A DNA stretch of 64,000 nt from Streptomyces sp. B93 (GCF_018070565.1 NZ_JAGPXL010000033.1:1-64000); one strand, 5' to 3'; shown: positions 49,198-58,759, counted from the first letter of the stretch. Translations and numbers: made by a program. Notes: generated by a model not told the origin, from the letters alone.

Positions 49198-50649
49198 TCA
49201 GTCCGCCCGCGCCCGCACCCTCCCCGCCACCCAGGCCCCCGCCAGGGCCACCGCCGCCATCGGCAGGAACACCACCGCGAAGGCCGCTGGCGGGGAGGCG
49301 CCCGCCTCGGCTGAGGCGTGGGAGACCGTGCCGCCGCCGAGGGCCGCGAAGGCCGCTCCTCCGGTGGCGAGGAGGAGGACGTTGGAGAGGCCGTCGGAGA
49401 TCTGGAGGGCGGCGGAGTTGCTGCCCGCCTCCTCGGGGGCGGACAGGCTCAGCAGGAGCACGCTGGTCGAGGAGATCACCAGGCCCATGCCGAAGCAGCC
49501 GAAGCCCCAGGCGACGGCGACGGTCCACACCGGCACCGAGTCGACCAGCACCGTCGGCGCGGTCGCGATCGACGCGGCCACCAGCACCATCCCGAACACC
49601 ATCAGCCGCTCCCGGTACGGCTCAAGGCGGGGCCGGGACTGCGCCCAGGAGCCCAGCGCCCAGGTCCCGCCGCCCGCCGCGAGGGAGAGCCCGGCCAGGG
49701 TCGGGGTCAGCCCCCGCTGGGTGACCAGCATCAGTGGCACGAAGGACTCCGCCGCGATGAACGACCCGGCGGCGACCCCGCGCAGCAGCACCACGGACGG
49801 CAGCCCCCGCGCCGCCCGGTAGGTGCCGCGCGGCAGCAGACCCAGCACCGCCGGCACCAGCAGCGCCACCCCCGCGGCCCCCGGGAGCAGGGACGCCCAC
49901 CGCAGGTCCTGCGCGGCGTACTGGAGCAGTCCGGCGCCCGCCGAGATGCCGAGCGCCAGCCGGATCCGCCGCCGGTTGCCGGAGCCCCGGTCTCCGGCGC
50001 CCCCGACCGGCCCGGCCGCCCGCCGCCGTATCTGCGGCAGCGCGAGGGCCAGCGGGAGCACCACCAGGACGGGGATGCCCGTGAACACCCAGCGCCAGCC
50101 GAGGTGTTCGGTGACCGTGCCCGCCAGCAACGGGCCGAGCACGGACGGCAGCACCCACGCCGCGGCGACCCCCGCCATGATCGCGGGCCGCAGCCGCTCC
50201 GGGTAGGCCCGGCTGACCACCACGTACAGCGCGACGATCACCAGCCCGCCGCCGAGCCCCTGCACCGCCCGCCCGGCGATGAACACCCACATCGCCCCGG
50301 CCGCCCCGGACAGCAGCAGCCCCGCCGCGAAGGCGCCGATTCCGCAGCTCAGCGGCGCGATCGGGCCCCGTAGATCGGACCACTGACCGGCGAGGACCAT
50401 GCCGAAGAGGCTGGTGGTGAAGTACGCCGAGAACGCGAACGCGTACAGCGACACCCCGTCCAGCTCCCGGGCGGCCACCGGCATCGCCGTCCCGACCGCG
50501 GTCGCCTCGAAGGCGATCAGCAGCACCACGGACACGATCCCGGTGCTCAACGCCCTGAAGGACCGCCCCAGCACCGTCTCGGTCTCGCCCCGGAGGCTCT
50601 CCTCCGGGGCCTCGGCGACACCGTTGTCGCGCGGCTCCAGCTTGGTCAT
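49198..50649 (-). CDS. MFS transporter, multidrug-type
   Basis: 483 residues with 12 to 14 transmembrane segments. It begins with a 30-residue cytoplasmic tail, then SVVLLIAFEATAVGTAMPVAARELDGVSLYAFAFSAYFTTSLFGMVLAG and the motif-A-like GQWSDLRGPIAPL. The C-terminal half includes WTVAVAWGFGCFGMGLVISSTSVLLLSLS. It resembles proton-driven exporters of the DHA2 type; the substrate is unknown. ATG 50649 is chosen over 50670 because the family starts there. Divergent from nothing close; the next gene upstream is on the same strand. Confidence 0.85.
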   Translation of the reverse strand: MTKLEPRDNGVAEAPEESLRGETETVLGRSFRALSTGIVSVVLLIAFEATAVGTAMPVAARELDGVSLYAFAFSAYFTTSLFGMVLAGQWSDLRGPIAPLSCGIGAFAAGLLLSGAAGAMWVFIAGRAVQGLGGGLVIVALYVVVSRAYPERLRPAIMAGVAAAWVLPSVLGPLLAGTVTEHLGWRWVFTGIPVLVVLPLALALPQIRRRAAGPVGGAGDRGSGNRRRIRLALGISAGAGLLQYAAQDLRWASLLPGAAGVALLVPAVLGLLPRGTYRAARGLPSVVLLRGVAAGSFIAAESFVPLMLVTQRGLTPTLAGLSLAAGGGTWALGSWAQSRPRLEPYRERLMVFGMVLVAASIATAPTVLVDSVPVWTVAVAWGFGCFGMGLVISSTSVLLLSLSAPEEAGSNSAALQISDGLSNVLLLATGGAAFAALGGGTVSHASAEAGASPPAAFAVVFLPMAAVALAGAWVAGRVRARAD

Positions 50650-50750
50650 GCCGGACAGCGTAAGGGTCACAGTGCCGGGTGACTGCTGTCAGAGGTCGGG
50701 CCGGGACCGCGACCTTCGTCCTACGACCACCGGAGCACCCGGAGCACCGG

Positions 50751-51974
50751 CTATGCGCACAGCCCGCCCCCCGCCTCGTCTTCGAACATCTCCGGCCAGT
50801 ACCGCCAGCCGTCGTCGCCCGGTGTCCGCGGCGCCGGGTCGACGGCGAGCGGGTCGACGGCGGCCAGGGTGCGGGCCAGGGTGGCGGCGAGCTGTTCGTA
50901 GGCGTCGGTCAGTTCGTACTCGGCGTCGAGGGACTTGGCCCGCTGGATCAGCCACAGGGTGAACGCCAGCGTGGAGACGTCGGTGTTCAGCGGGCGCAGG
51001 ACCGTCCCGGCCTCGCTCCAGGCGAACACCGCGCCCGAGCCGCCGTCGACGACCAGGCTGGTGTCCTCCAGCAGGTGGCCGAGGCGTATCAGCCGGTGGG
51101 CGCCTTCGGGGAGGCGGTCGCGGGCCGGGACGCCGGCGGTCCGGAAGACGCTCTCCCGCTCGTCCGCGACGTACTGGGCGAGGGTGGGCAGCGGCACGTC
51201 CGAGTCCAGGCCGAACCAGACGCCGTCCTCCGGCAGCCCGACCTCCCGCAGGAAGCGCCGGGTCGGCTCATGGACCAGCGCGGCCGGAAAGTCGATGTCC
51301 TCGAAGCGGACCACGGCCCCGGCGCCGTACTCCTCCTCCAGCAGCCACGCGGGCAGGTCGACCGCCAGCCCCGACCTGGTGCCGGGACCCGCGACCAGGG
51401 CGAGCGGACGGATGACCGCCGCGATCCGCCAGTACAGCGGCATCTCGGCGTCCGACCCCGCCTCGCGCATGCCCTCCTCGAACACCGCCAGCAGCTGCCG
51501 GGACGCCTCCGCCGCCGCCTGCTGGCCATGGCGGCCCGCGTACGACGCGAACTGGCCGCGCAGCCCGGCCAGTTCCTCCGTCGCCGCCGCGAACCGCACC
51601 AGCAGCCGCAGCGAGGGCGCCAGCGGGCTGGCCTCCATCAGGTCGGGCCGGTCGTGCAGGACGTACGTCGTGGAGACCTCGCCGGTCGCGCCGTCGAGCA
51701 GGACCGACTCGCCCTCCATGCCGCCGGGCGCCAGCAGTTCCCCTATGACCAGCTGGTCCCGCAGCCCGGCAGCGAGCGCGCGGGGGGCGTCGCCCGTCGA
51801 GTCCGCGACCGTGCGCAGCCCGTCCCCGCGCAGCACCTCGAAGGTGAACAGGTCACCGCCGCCCGGCAGTCCGGGTCCCGTCAGCCAGCGGCGCGTCGGC
51901 GCGTGCGTGACATACGGGTCCAGGCCGGCCTCGGTGAAGGTGATCGTCGCGACTACGGCGTCAGTCGTGCTCAT
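50751..51974 (-). CDS. SUKH-4 family protein with two tandem copies of the domain
   Basis: 407 residues. Two similar halves: PTRRWLTGPGLPGGGDLFTFEVLRG (about 28-52) and PTRRFLREVGLPEDGVWFGLDSD (about 233-255), each followed by a similar V-L-x-D-G-(G/A)-(S/T)-G block (LLDGATGEVSTTYVL / VVDGGSGAVFAWSEA) and a helix (LRLLVRFAAATEELAG / LAFTLWLIQRAKSLDAEY). That is a tandem SUKH-4 duplication. SUKH proteins are best known as immunity proteins against polymorphic toxins, but no toxin, secretion or Rhs gene is nearby. ATG 51974. Downstream (minus) is the MFS gene after a 100-base gap. Confidence 0.8.
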   Translation of the reverse strand: MSTTDAVVATITFTEAGLDPYVTHAPTRRWLTGPGLPGGGDLFTFEVLRGDGLRTVADSTGDAPRALAAGLRDQLVIGELLAPGGMEGESVLLDGATGEVSTTYVLHDRPDLMEASPLAPSLRLLVRFAAATEELAGLRGQFASYAGRHGQQAAAEASRQLLAVFEEGMREAGSDAEMPLYWRIAAVIRPLALVAGPGTRSGLAVDLPAWLLEEEYGAGAVVRFEDIDFPAALVHEPTRRFLREVGLPEDGVWFGLDSDVPLPTLAQYVADERESVFRTAGVPARDRLPEGAHRLIRLGHLLEDTSLVVDGGSGAVFAWSEAGTVLRPLNTDVSTLAFTLWLIQRAKSLDAEYELTDAYEQLAATLARTLAAVDPLAVDPAPRTPGDDGWRYWPEMFEDEAGGGLCA

Positions 51975-52107
51975 CGGTCCCCCGCGCATGTTCCGTCCGG
52001 CGGTCGTCGCGACCGCCTCGTCCCACTGCCCGGAACACTACGCGGCACCACTGACAACGGCCCCAACCCGCGGCGACGGTCCGGTGCCGGGCCGTCCCCG
52101 GCGCTGT

Positions 52108-54417
52108 TTACTGCCCCGTCACCACGGCCGCCTGCGGCCGGATCGGCAGCCGGTTCACCGGCCGTCCGGTCGCCGCCCGCACCGCCGACGCGATCGCCGC
52201 CGGGGACGCCACCACCGGCGCCGCGCTGACCGCCTTGGCGCCGAACGGGGCGACCACGTCCCGCTCCTCGACCAGCTTCACGATCCGGATGTCGGGGGCG
52301 TCCAGCGCCGTCGGCAGCGCGTACCCGGTGAGGTCGGGATGCCGTATCACGCCCCGAGGGGTGCGCAGGTTCTCGGTGAGGGCGATACCGACGCCCTGGG
52401 TGACCCCGGCCTCGATCCGCGCCGCCAGCTGCGCCGGGTTGAGGACCCGGCCGACGTCCTGCGCGACCGCCAGCTCCACGACCCGTACCGAGCCGATCTC
52501 GATGTCGACGTCGACGACGGCACGGATCGCGCAGAACGCCATCCCCACGAAGGCGTCGCCCTGCCCGGTCGCGTCCAGCGGCTCGGTCGGGTGCGGACGG
52601 CACTGGGCGGTCGCCCACAGCTCCTTGCCCGCCAGTTCCTCGGCGACCGTCGTCGACAGGACACCGTCGTACGAGGTGATCTTGCCGTCGGTGATCTGGA
52701 GCAGTTCGGTGGACATACCGAACTTGTGGGCGAGGGGCTGGAGGAGCTGGGTGCGGACCATCTTCGCCGCGCGCTCCACCGCACCGCCGGACACCCAGGT
52801 GTGACGGCCCCGGCAGCCCGCCCCGGCGGGGGGCTGGTCGGTGTCGACGGGCGCCACGTGCACCTCGTCGATGCCGAGGGTCTCCTGCACGATCTGCCGG
52901 GCGAGCGTGGTGAAGCCCTGGCCGGTCTCCACGGCCGCGCACAGCACGGTCGCCACCCCGTCGTGGACCTTCACGGTCGCCGTGGACACCTCGTCGGCGC
53001 CCTCCGCGCCGAGCATGTGGACCATGCCGACGCCGTATCCCACGCCCCGCCGCACCGCGCCGGGTTCGCCCGCGCCCTCGGGCCCGCCGGGCAGCAGCCA
53101 CTCCTCCTCGGGGGTGTCCTTCGGCAGCGGCGGCAACGGGAAGTCCCGGACCGTCTGGAGGAGTTCGGCGACCGGCGCCGGGCAGGTCACCGTCTGGCCG
53201 GTGGGCAGCAGGTCGCCCGTCGCCAGGACGTTGCGCAGCCGCAGCTCGGCCGGGTCGACACCGAGCTTCTTGGCGAGCTTGTCCATCTGCGCCTCGTAGG
53301 CGGCGCACACCTGCATGGCGCCCTCGCCGCGCACATGGCCCGACGGCGGGTTGTTGGTGCGCACCGCCCAGCCCTCGATGAAGGCGTTCGGGACGACGTA
53401 CGGTCCGCAGGCGAAGGCGACCGCGGCGGCCAGCGCCTCCGAGGAGGTGTCGGCGTAGGCGCCCGCGTCGAGCAGGATCTGCGCCTCGACCTTGACCAGC
53501 CTGCCCTCGGCGTCCGCGTGGTGGCGGTAGCGCAGCAGGGTGGGGTGGCGGTGGACGTGGCCGAGGAAGGACTCCTCGCGGGTGGCGGTGAGTTTGACCG
53601 GGCAGCCGGTCGTCAGCGCGAGCAGACCGAGCGGCAGCTGGAAGCCCTGGTCCTCGCGGTCGGCGGTGGCGCCGGGCACACCGGTGACGACGATCTTGAC
53701 ACGCTCGGGCTCCAGACCGAACGCGGCGGCGGCCGTCTCCCGGTCGGTGTGCGGGTCGGTGGAGGCCAGGTACAGCTCCACGCCGCCGTCCGGGCGGGGC
53801 ACGGCGAGACCGGCCTCGGCGCCGATGGGCGCGGGGTCCTGGCGGCCGATGCGGTACAGGCCCTCGACGACGACGTCCCCGGCGGCGTCAGGGTCGCCGT
53901 GGCGCAGCGGGATGTGCCGGATCAGGTTGCCGTCAGGGTGCAGCGGTTCGGCCTCGAAGGCCTGCTCGGGGTCGGTCACCGGGTCGAGCACCTCGTACTC
54001 GACGATGACGGCGGCGGCGGCCATCCGCGCGGTGTCCGGGTGGTCGGCGGCGACGGCCGCGATCGGCTCGCCGTGGTGGCGTACGACGTCGGAGGCGAAC
54101 ACCGGCCGGTCGGCCCGGCCGCGTCCGTGCAGCGGGGTGCCGGGCACGTCCTCGTGGGTGACGACGGCCCGCACGCCGGGCATCTCGCGCGCGTGGGTGG
54201 TGTCGATGGACGTGATGCGCGCGTGCGGGTGCGGCGAACGCAACACGGCCGCCCACAGCAGGCCCTCGGCCCACAGGTCGGCCGCGTAGGGGAAGGTGCC
54301 CTCGGTCTTGGCGCGGGCGTCGGCGGCGGGCAGGGAGGCGCCGAGGCCGTGCGGGATCGGCTCCGGGACGGGGGCGGGCTGCGCGGCGGTGGTCGCGGTG
54401 GCGGCTTCGTTGCTCAC
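52108..54417 (-). CDS. Xanthine dehydrogenase-type molybdopterin-binding subunit
   Basis: 769 residues in the XDH/CO-dehydrogenase large-subunit family. The aldehyde-oxidase a/b hammerhead domain begins around residue 25 (HGLGASLPAADARAKTEGTFPYAADLW), and the molybdopterin domain extends to the end with GHVRGEGAMQVCAAYEAQMD, ETGQGFTTLARQIVQETLGID and the conserved GVGIALTENLRTPRGVIRHPDLTGYALPTALDAPDI. It would hydroxylate a purine or other N-heterocycle using Mo-cytosine-dinucleotide. ATG 54417 overlaps the 2Fe-2S gene by 4 bases. Gene order FAD, Fe-S, Mo gives the usual three-subunit dehydrogenase. Confidence 0.9.
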   Translation of the reverse strand: MSNEAATATTAAQPAPVPEPIPHGLGASLPAADARAKTEGTFPYAADLWAEGLLWAAVLRSPHPHARITSIDTTHAREMPGVRAVVTHEDVPGTPLHGRGRADRPVFASDVVRHHGEPIAAVAADHPDTARMAAAAVIVEYEVLDPVTDPEQAFEAEPLHPDGNLIRHIPLRHGDPDAAGDVVVEGLYRIGRQDPAPIGAEAGLAVPRPDGGVELYLASTDPHTDRETAAAAFGLEPERVKIVVTGVPGATADREDQGFQLPLGLLALTTGCPVKLTATREESFLGHVHRHPTLLRYRHHADAEGRLVKVEAQILLDAGAYADTSSEALAAAVAFACGPYVVPNAFIEGWAVRTNNPPSGHVRGEGAMQVCAAYEAQMDKLAKKLGVDPAELRLRNVLATGDLLPTGQTVTCPAPVAELLQTVRDFPLPPLPKDTPEEEWLLPGGPEGAGEPGAVRRGVGYGVGMVHMLGAEGADEVSTATVKVHDGVATVLCAAVETGQGFTTLARQIVQETLGIDEVHVAPVDTDQPPAGAGCRGRHTWVSGGAVERAAKMVRTQLLQPLAHKFGMSTELLQITDGKITSYDGVLSTTVAEELAGKELWATAQCRPHPTEPLDATGQGDAFVGMAFCAIRAVVDVDIEIGSVRVVELAVAQDVGRVLNPAQLAARIEAGVTQGVGIALTENLRTPRGVIRHPDLTGYALPTALDAPDIRIVKLVEERDVVAPFGAKAVSAAPVVASPAAIASAVRAATGRPVNRLPIRPQAAVVTGQ

Positions 54418-55997
54418 GCCTGGCCTCCGTCCTGTCCGTGTCCGTACGGCTGCTGGTCATGCGGTCCCGGTGCGCCGGGCGACCCCGATGACTCGAACGC
54501 GGCCTGGTTGACGCCGCCGGCGCCCGGACCCGCCTGGTGCGGGATGCGGGGCTCCCCGGCGTCGGGGCCGTCGTGGCCCTCGGCGGGCTCATCATCGCCT
54601 GCGGCGTGCGCCTCGCGTTCGGCGACGACCTCCCTGACGGCGTCCAGGACGCCCCGGTAGCCGGAGCAGCGGCACAGGTTGCCGCAGAGCGCCTGGCGGG
54701 TCTCCAGCTCGGTCGGGGCGGGGTTGCCCTCCAGCAGGTCGTGCAGGGTCATCGCCATGCCGGGCACGCAGAAGCCGCACTGCACCGCGCCGCACCTGGC
54801 GAGCGCCCGCTGCACGTCCGACGGCTGCCCGTCGGCGGCCAGGCCCTCCACGGTGCGCACCTCGCTGCCCGCCGCGGTGACCGCGGGCACCAGGCAGGAG
54901 GCGACGAGCCGTCCGTCGACCTGGACGTTGCAGGCGCCGCACTCGCCCTGCGAGCAGCCGTCCTTGGCGCCCGCGAGGCCGAGCCGCTCCCGCAGCACGT
55001 ACAGCAGCGACTCGCCGATCCAGGCCCCGTCGACGGGCCGGTCGGCGCCGTTGACGCGCAGGGTGTACGAGGCGAGGGGGTGGTCGTCGTGCGGCGGCGG
55101 GGGCGGCCCGTCGTCGGGAGCGCCCTCCCGCGCCGCGTCGGCGTCCGGGCCCGCGTCGGACCCGGTGCCGCTCTCCGGCTCACCGCCGTCCGCCGTGTCC
55201 CCGTCGGCGTTCCCGGGCCCCTCGGCGGCCGTGTCCGCCGCCTGGGGTGCCGTGGCCTCACCGAAGGGCTCCTCGGCCCTTGGAGCGGGCTCCACGGGCG
55301 TCTCGGCGGCATCGGCCGGCGAGCCGGGCTCGGGCTGCTCAGGGGCGCCGTAGGTGTCCTCCGGCCGCGCCCAGGGGGCGGGGGCGCCGCCGGGGAGGGT
55401 GGCCGGTGGGGTGCTGCCCCACTGCTCGACCAGCGAGGACGAGGTGAACTCGCCCGACTCGTCCGGGAGGTCGCCGCCCGCGACGGGGATCGACCACTGC
55501 CCGGTGACGTCCTGACGGGACGCGGCGGCACCGGGCCCTGCGACGGCTCCGGGGGCGGACCCGGGAGCCCCGGTCTCCTCGAAGTTCCACTGCCCGGTCG
55601 TCCCGGGCTCGTACGTGAACCGGTCCCGCGCCCCGCCCTCGTGGCCGGGCGCCGCCTCCGGACGGCCGTCGTCGGCTCCGGCCTCCGGCCACCCCGCGCC
55701 GCTCGCGGGCGCGCCGGGCACCGGCCAGCCGCCGGTGGCCGCCGGGTCGGTGGCGCCGCCCGGGGTGGGCGTCACCGTTATCTGCGGCGGTACGTAGCCG
55801 TGGCCGGGCGCGGCGAGCGGGCTGTCGGTGGGGTTGGCCGCGTGGGCGGCCAGGAGCGCGTCCACGCCGCCCTCGGGGAGCTGCACGAAGGCGGTGGCGC
55901 CGTCGTCGTACTCGCCCTGGGGCAGCGGGTCCCAGCGGCCGCCGCTCTGGGGAGCGCCCCCGGCGTGCTGGTCGTTGCCGTGCTGGTCGTCGGTCAC
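54414..55997 (-). CDS. Xanthine dehydrogenase-type 2Fe-2S subunit with a long disordered N-terminus
   Basis: 527 residues. Residues about 309-462 are the normal subunit: plant-type [2Fe-2S] cluster Cys348/353/356/368 (CSQGECGACNVQVDG) and second cluster Cys407/410/442/444 (QCGFC ... CGNLCRCSGYR), shuttling electrons from Mo to FAD. The first about 305 residues are disordered, Pro/Glu/Gly/Ala-rich, with two TGQW motifs (135-138 and 165-168) and a third related EQWG (191-194). Another 65-residue disordered tail ends the protein. Normal XDH 2Fe-2S subunits have 150-180 residues. GTG 55997 overlaps the upstream FAD gene stop (GTGA). Confidence 0.86.
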   Translation of the reverse strand: MTDDQHGNDQHAGGAPQSGGRWDPLPQGEYDDGATAFVQLPEGGVDALLAAHAANPTDSPLAAPGHGYVPPQITVTPTPGGATDPAATGGWPVPGAPASGAGWPEAGADDGRPEAAPGHEGGARDRFTYEPGTTGQWNFEETGAPGSAPGAVAGPGAAASRQDVTGQWSIPVAGGDLPDESGEFTSSSLVEQWGSTPPATLPGGAPAPWARPEDTYGAPEQPEPGSPADAAETPVEPAPRAEEPFGEATAPQAADTAAEGPGNADGDTADGGEPESGTGSDAGPDADAAREGAPDDGPPPPPHDDHPLASYTLRVNGADRPVDGAWIGESLLYVLRERLGLAGAKDGCSQGECGACNVQVDGRLVASCLVPAVTAAGSEVRTVEGLAADGQPSDVQRALARCGAVQCGFCVPGMAMTLHDLLEGNPAPTELETRQALCGNLCRCSGYRGVLDAVREVVAEREAHAAGDDEPAEGHDGPDAGEPRIPHQAGPGAGGVNQAAFESSGSPGAPGPHDQQPYGHGQDGGQA

Positions 55998-56887
55998 GAC
56001 AGTGCCCTCCCCAGTGCTCGTCGGGCCAGCGCGGCGACGGTGCGCCGCAGGTGCAGTACGGCGGGCGGCAGCGGCTCCACGGTGCCGTCCTCGGCCGGGG
56101 CCGGGTCGGGGATGCAGGCCGCGGCGACGTACTCGCCGAAGGCGCTGAGCGCCTCGGGGACCAGTGCGCGGTCGTTGTCCCAGTCGATCAGCTGGGCGAC
56201 CCACTGCTCGGCGTCCAGGGGCCGCAGCGGCATCGGCGCTATGGCACCGACCGCGCACCGCACCCCGCGCCGGGCCGGGTCGAGGACGACGGCCACCGAG
56301 CCGACCGCGCGGCCGGGGCCGGTGCGTCCGGTGGCCTTGAGGAAGACCTGCGGGGCGTGCAGCAGCGGCACGCGCACGTAGCCGATGAGTTCGCCCGCGC
56401 GGAGCATCTCCACCCCGGCCAGCAGGTGCGACACCGGGATCTCGCGACGGGCGCCGCCGGGGCCCGCGATGATCAGCGTGGCCTCCAGGGCGGCCAGCAC
56501 CGGCAGCGCGTCGCCGGTGGGCGCCGCGGAGGCGATGTTGCCGCCGAGGGTGCCCGCGTTGCGGATGTGCGGCGGGCCCGCGGCACGGGCGGCGGCGGCG
56601 AGCGCCGGGATGAGCGCGGCGAAGTCGGGGCGGCCCATGCGGGCGTGCGTGAGGCCCGCGCCGAGCAGCGCGTGTCCGTCCTGGTACTGCCAGCCGCGGA
56701 TCTCGCTGATCCGGCCGAGGCCGACCAGCGCGGCGGGCCGCAGCCGTCCGGAGTTCACGGCGGTCATCAGGTCGGTGCCACCGGCCACCGGCACGGCGGC
56801 GGGCGTCGCGATGAGCGCCGCCACGGCCTCGTCCAGTGTCGTGGGCAGCGTGACGGCCTGCGCCGCCTGCGGTGCGTGCGTGGTCAA
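55994..56887 (-). CDS. Xanthine dehydrogenase-type FAD-binding subunit
   Basis: 297 residues. FAD-binding motifs: AVPVAGGTDLMTAVNSG (about 37-53) and IRNAGTLGGNIASAAPTGD (about 112-130). Between them are the strands around LVGLGRISEIRGW, and the C-terminal half has the CO-dehydrogenase flavoprotein domain (FLKATGRTGPGRAVGSVAVVLD). It would pass electrons to NAD. The open frame extends upstream, but the likely start is TTG 56887 with AAGGGG about ten bases upstream. First gene of the operon FAD/Fe-S/Mo. Confidence 0.82.
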   Translation of the reverse strand: MTTHAPQAAQAVTLPTTLDEAVAALIATPAAVPVAGGTDLMTAVNSGRLRPAALVGLGRISEIRGWQYQDGHALLGAGLTHARMGRPDFAALIPALAAAARAAGPPHIRNAGTLGGNIASAAPTGDALPVLAALEATLIIAGPGGARREIPVSHLLAGVEMLRAGELIGYVRVPLLHAPQVFLKATGRTGPGRAVGSVAVVLDPARRGVRCAVGAIAPMPLRPLDAEQWVAQLIDWDNDRALVPEALSAFGEYVAAACIPDPAPAEDGTVEPLPPAVLHLRRTVAALARRALGRALS

Positions 56888-57144
56888 AACCGGCTGCCCC
56901 TTCCCGCTGCCCCACCTGGTCCCAGCTGGTCCCGCCTGTTGCTGCCGTACGGTACGTGCTGACAGGGCGGACGTGGCAACTCTGGCACATCTTCGTGGGT
57001 GCCGAAGACGGGGGTCCGCTAGGAGGCATTCGCCCACCCCATCAGGGGGATGGACCGTTTTGGCAGGGCATCGCCGGTCCGCGTGAATTGCCCCTCTTCG
57101 GTGACGCTCGCGGGGTTTCTCCGTTACGCCGGACCGGCGGGCCG

Positions 57145-58758
57145 CTACCGGTTCGGCGGCGGGCCGTCGAGCGGACGCCCGAGGACTCCCGGCCGCCGCT
57201 GCCACGGCCGGGGCCCGCCGGGCGGCCGGTAGCCGACGCCGAGCGCGTCAAGTCGCCGGTAGTGCGCGGCCATCCGGCGCTCGAAGTCCGCGAAGTCCCG
57301 GTCGGCCGGGGCGGGCAGGGCGCTCCACGCCACCTCCGCGAACGCGGCGAGCCTGGGGAACGCCTGGTAGTCCACGCGCGCGTGGTCCTCCATCACCTCG
57401 GTCCACACGTTGGCCTGGGTGCCCAGCACATGGCGTGCCTCGTCCCCGTCGAGCTGCGGCGGCACGGGCTCGAACCGGTAGACGTCCTCCAGGGTGCGGA
57501 CGTAGCCGATCGGCACGGGTTCGTCGTCGCCGGGTGCCTGCCGGTGGTCCAGGTAGACCTGCTGCTCGGGGCACATCACCACGTCGTGCCCGGCCCGCGC
57601 GGCGACGATCCCGCCCGCGTACCCGCGCCAGCAGGACACCGCCGCGCCCGGCGCGAGCCCGCCCTCCAGGATCTCGTCCCAGCCGATGAGGCGGCGCCCG
57701 CGCGCGGCGAGCCAGGAGTCGAAGTGGGTGATGAACCAGGACTGGAGCCCGTCCTCGTCCGCCAAACCGAGTTCCGCGATGCGCGTCTGTGCCGCCGGGG
57801 ACGCCTTCCACTGGTCCTTGGGACATTCGTCGCCGCCGACATGGACGAACTCCGAGGGGAACAGCTCCAGCAGTTCCTCGAACACCCCCTCGTAGAAGCG
57901 CAGGGTGTTGTCAGTGGGGGCCAGTACGTTGGGAGAGACCCCCCAGTTGTCCCAGACGGAGAGGGCGGTGGTGTCGATGACGTCGGTGTTGCCGAGTTCC
58001 GGATACGCGGCGATGGCGGCCTGCGAGTGCCCGGGTACGTCGATTTCCGGGACGACGGTGATATGCCGCTGGGCGGCGTAGGCGACGATCTCCCGGATGT
58101 CGTCCTGGGTGTAGTAGCCACCGTGTGGCTTCTCCTCCCACAGCGGTGAGGCGCGGTGACCGAATTTCGTGCGCGCCCGCCAGGACCCCACCTCGGTCAG
58201 CCGGGGGTACTTCCGGATCTCCACGCGCCAGCCCTGGTCGTCGGTCAAGTGGAAGTGGAAGACGTTGAGTTTGTGCGCGGCCATCAGATCCAGGTAGCGC
58301 AGGACGCCTTCCTTCGGCATGAAGTGCCGGGCCACGTCGAGCATGAGCCCGCGCCAGCGGAATCGGGGGGCGTCCTCGACCGTGACGTGCGGCACGGCCC
58401 AGGTGCGGTCGCCGCCGAGCGGGGCCCTGCGGTAGGCGTCGGGGCCGAGGAGTTGCCGCAGCGTCTGCGCGCCCCAGAAGACACCGGCCGCGCCGCCGCC
58501 CTCGATGAGGACGCCGGCCGCGTCGCTGACGAGGCGGTACTCCTCGGGGCCGAGTGCGGCGTCGAGCCGGAGCGCGATCCCGTCGCCGGGTTCCCGGCCC
58601 TCGGGCAGCGGCAGGCCGGTGGCCTGCCCCAGGGCGGTGCGCAGCCACCGGCCGACGCCGCGGGTGGCGGTGTCGGTGTGAAGCCGGGAGTTCTCCGTCA
58701 GCCGTACCTCGCCGGAGCCGCCGACGGCGCCGCGAGGCGCCGGAATGAGTTCAGTCAC
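57145..58758 (-). CDS. Cytoplasmic GH20 beta-N-acetylhexosaminidase
   Basis: 537 residues. An N-terminal GH20b domain (about 1-125) precedes the catalytic TIM barrel: RWRGLMLDVARHF, HFHLTDDQGWRVEIRKYP, EIDVPGHS and catalytic Asp310-Glu311 in HVGGDECPK. There is no signal peptide, so it acts inside the cell. It would release GlcNAc (or GalNAc) from small imported oligosaccharides such as chitobiose. GTG 58758 is one base beyond the permease stop, so it is the last gene of the ABC import operon. Confidence 0.93.
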   Translation of the reverse strand: MTELIPAPRGAVGGSGEVRLTENSRLHTDTATRGVGRWLRTALGQATGLPLPEGREPGDGIALRLDAALGPEEYRLVSDAAGVLIEGGGAAGVFWGAQTLRQLLGPDAYRRAPLGGDRTWAVPHVTVEDAPRFRWRGLMLDVARHFMPKEGVLRYLDLMAAHKLNVFHFHLTDDQGWRVEIRKYPRLTEVGSWRARTKFGHRASPLWEEKPHGGYYTQDDIREIVAYAAQRHITVVPEIDVPGHSQAAIAAYPELGNTDVIDTTALSVWDNWGVSPNVLAPTDNTLRFYEGVFEELLELFPSEFVHVGGDECPKDQWKASPAAQTRIAELGLADEDGLQSWFITHFDSWLAARGRRLIGWDEILEGGLAPGAAVSCWRGYAGGIVAARAGHDVVMCPEQQVYLDHRQAPGDDEPVPIGYVRTLEDVYRFEPVPPQLDGDEARHVLGTQANVWTEVMEDHARVDYQAFPRLAAFAEVAWSALPAPADRDFADFERRMAAHYRRLDALGVGYRPPGGPRPWQRRPGVLGRPLDGPPPNR

Positions 58759-58759
58759 G

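Noticed and set aside
50935..54660. A 1241-codon open frame on the plus strand
   Set aside because: It is antisense to the SUKH-4 and molybdopterin-subunit genes, which have clear family motifs. Its translation is a low-complexity Arg/Ser/Val string typical of GC-rich shadow frames.
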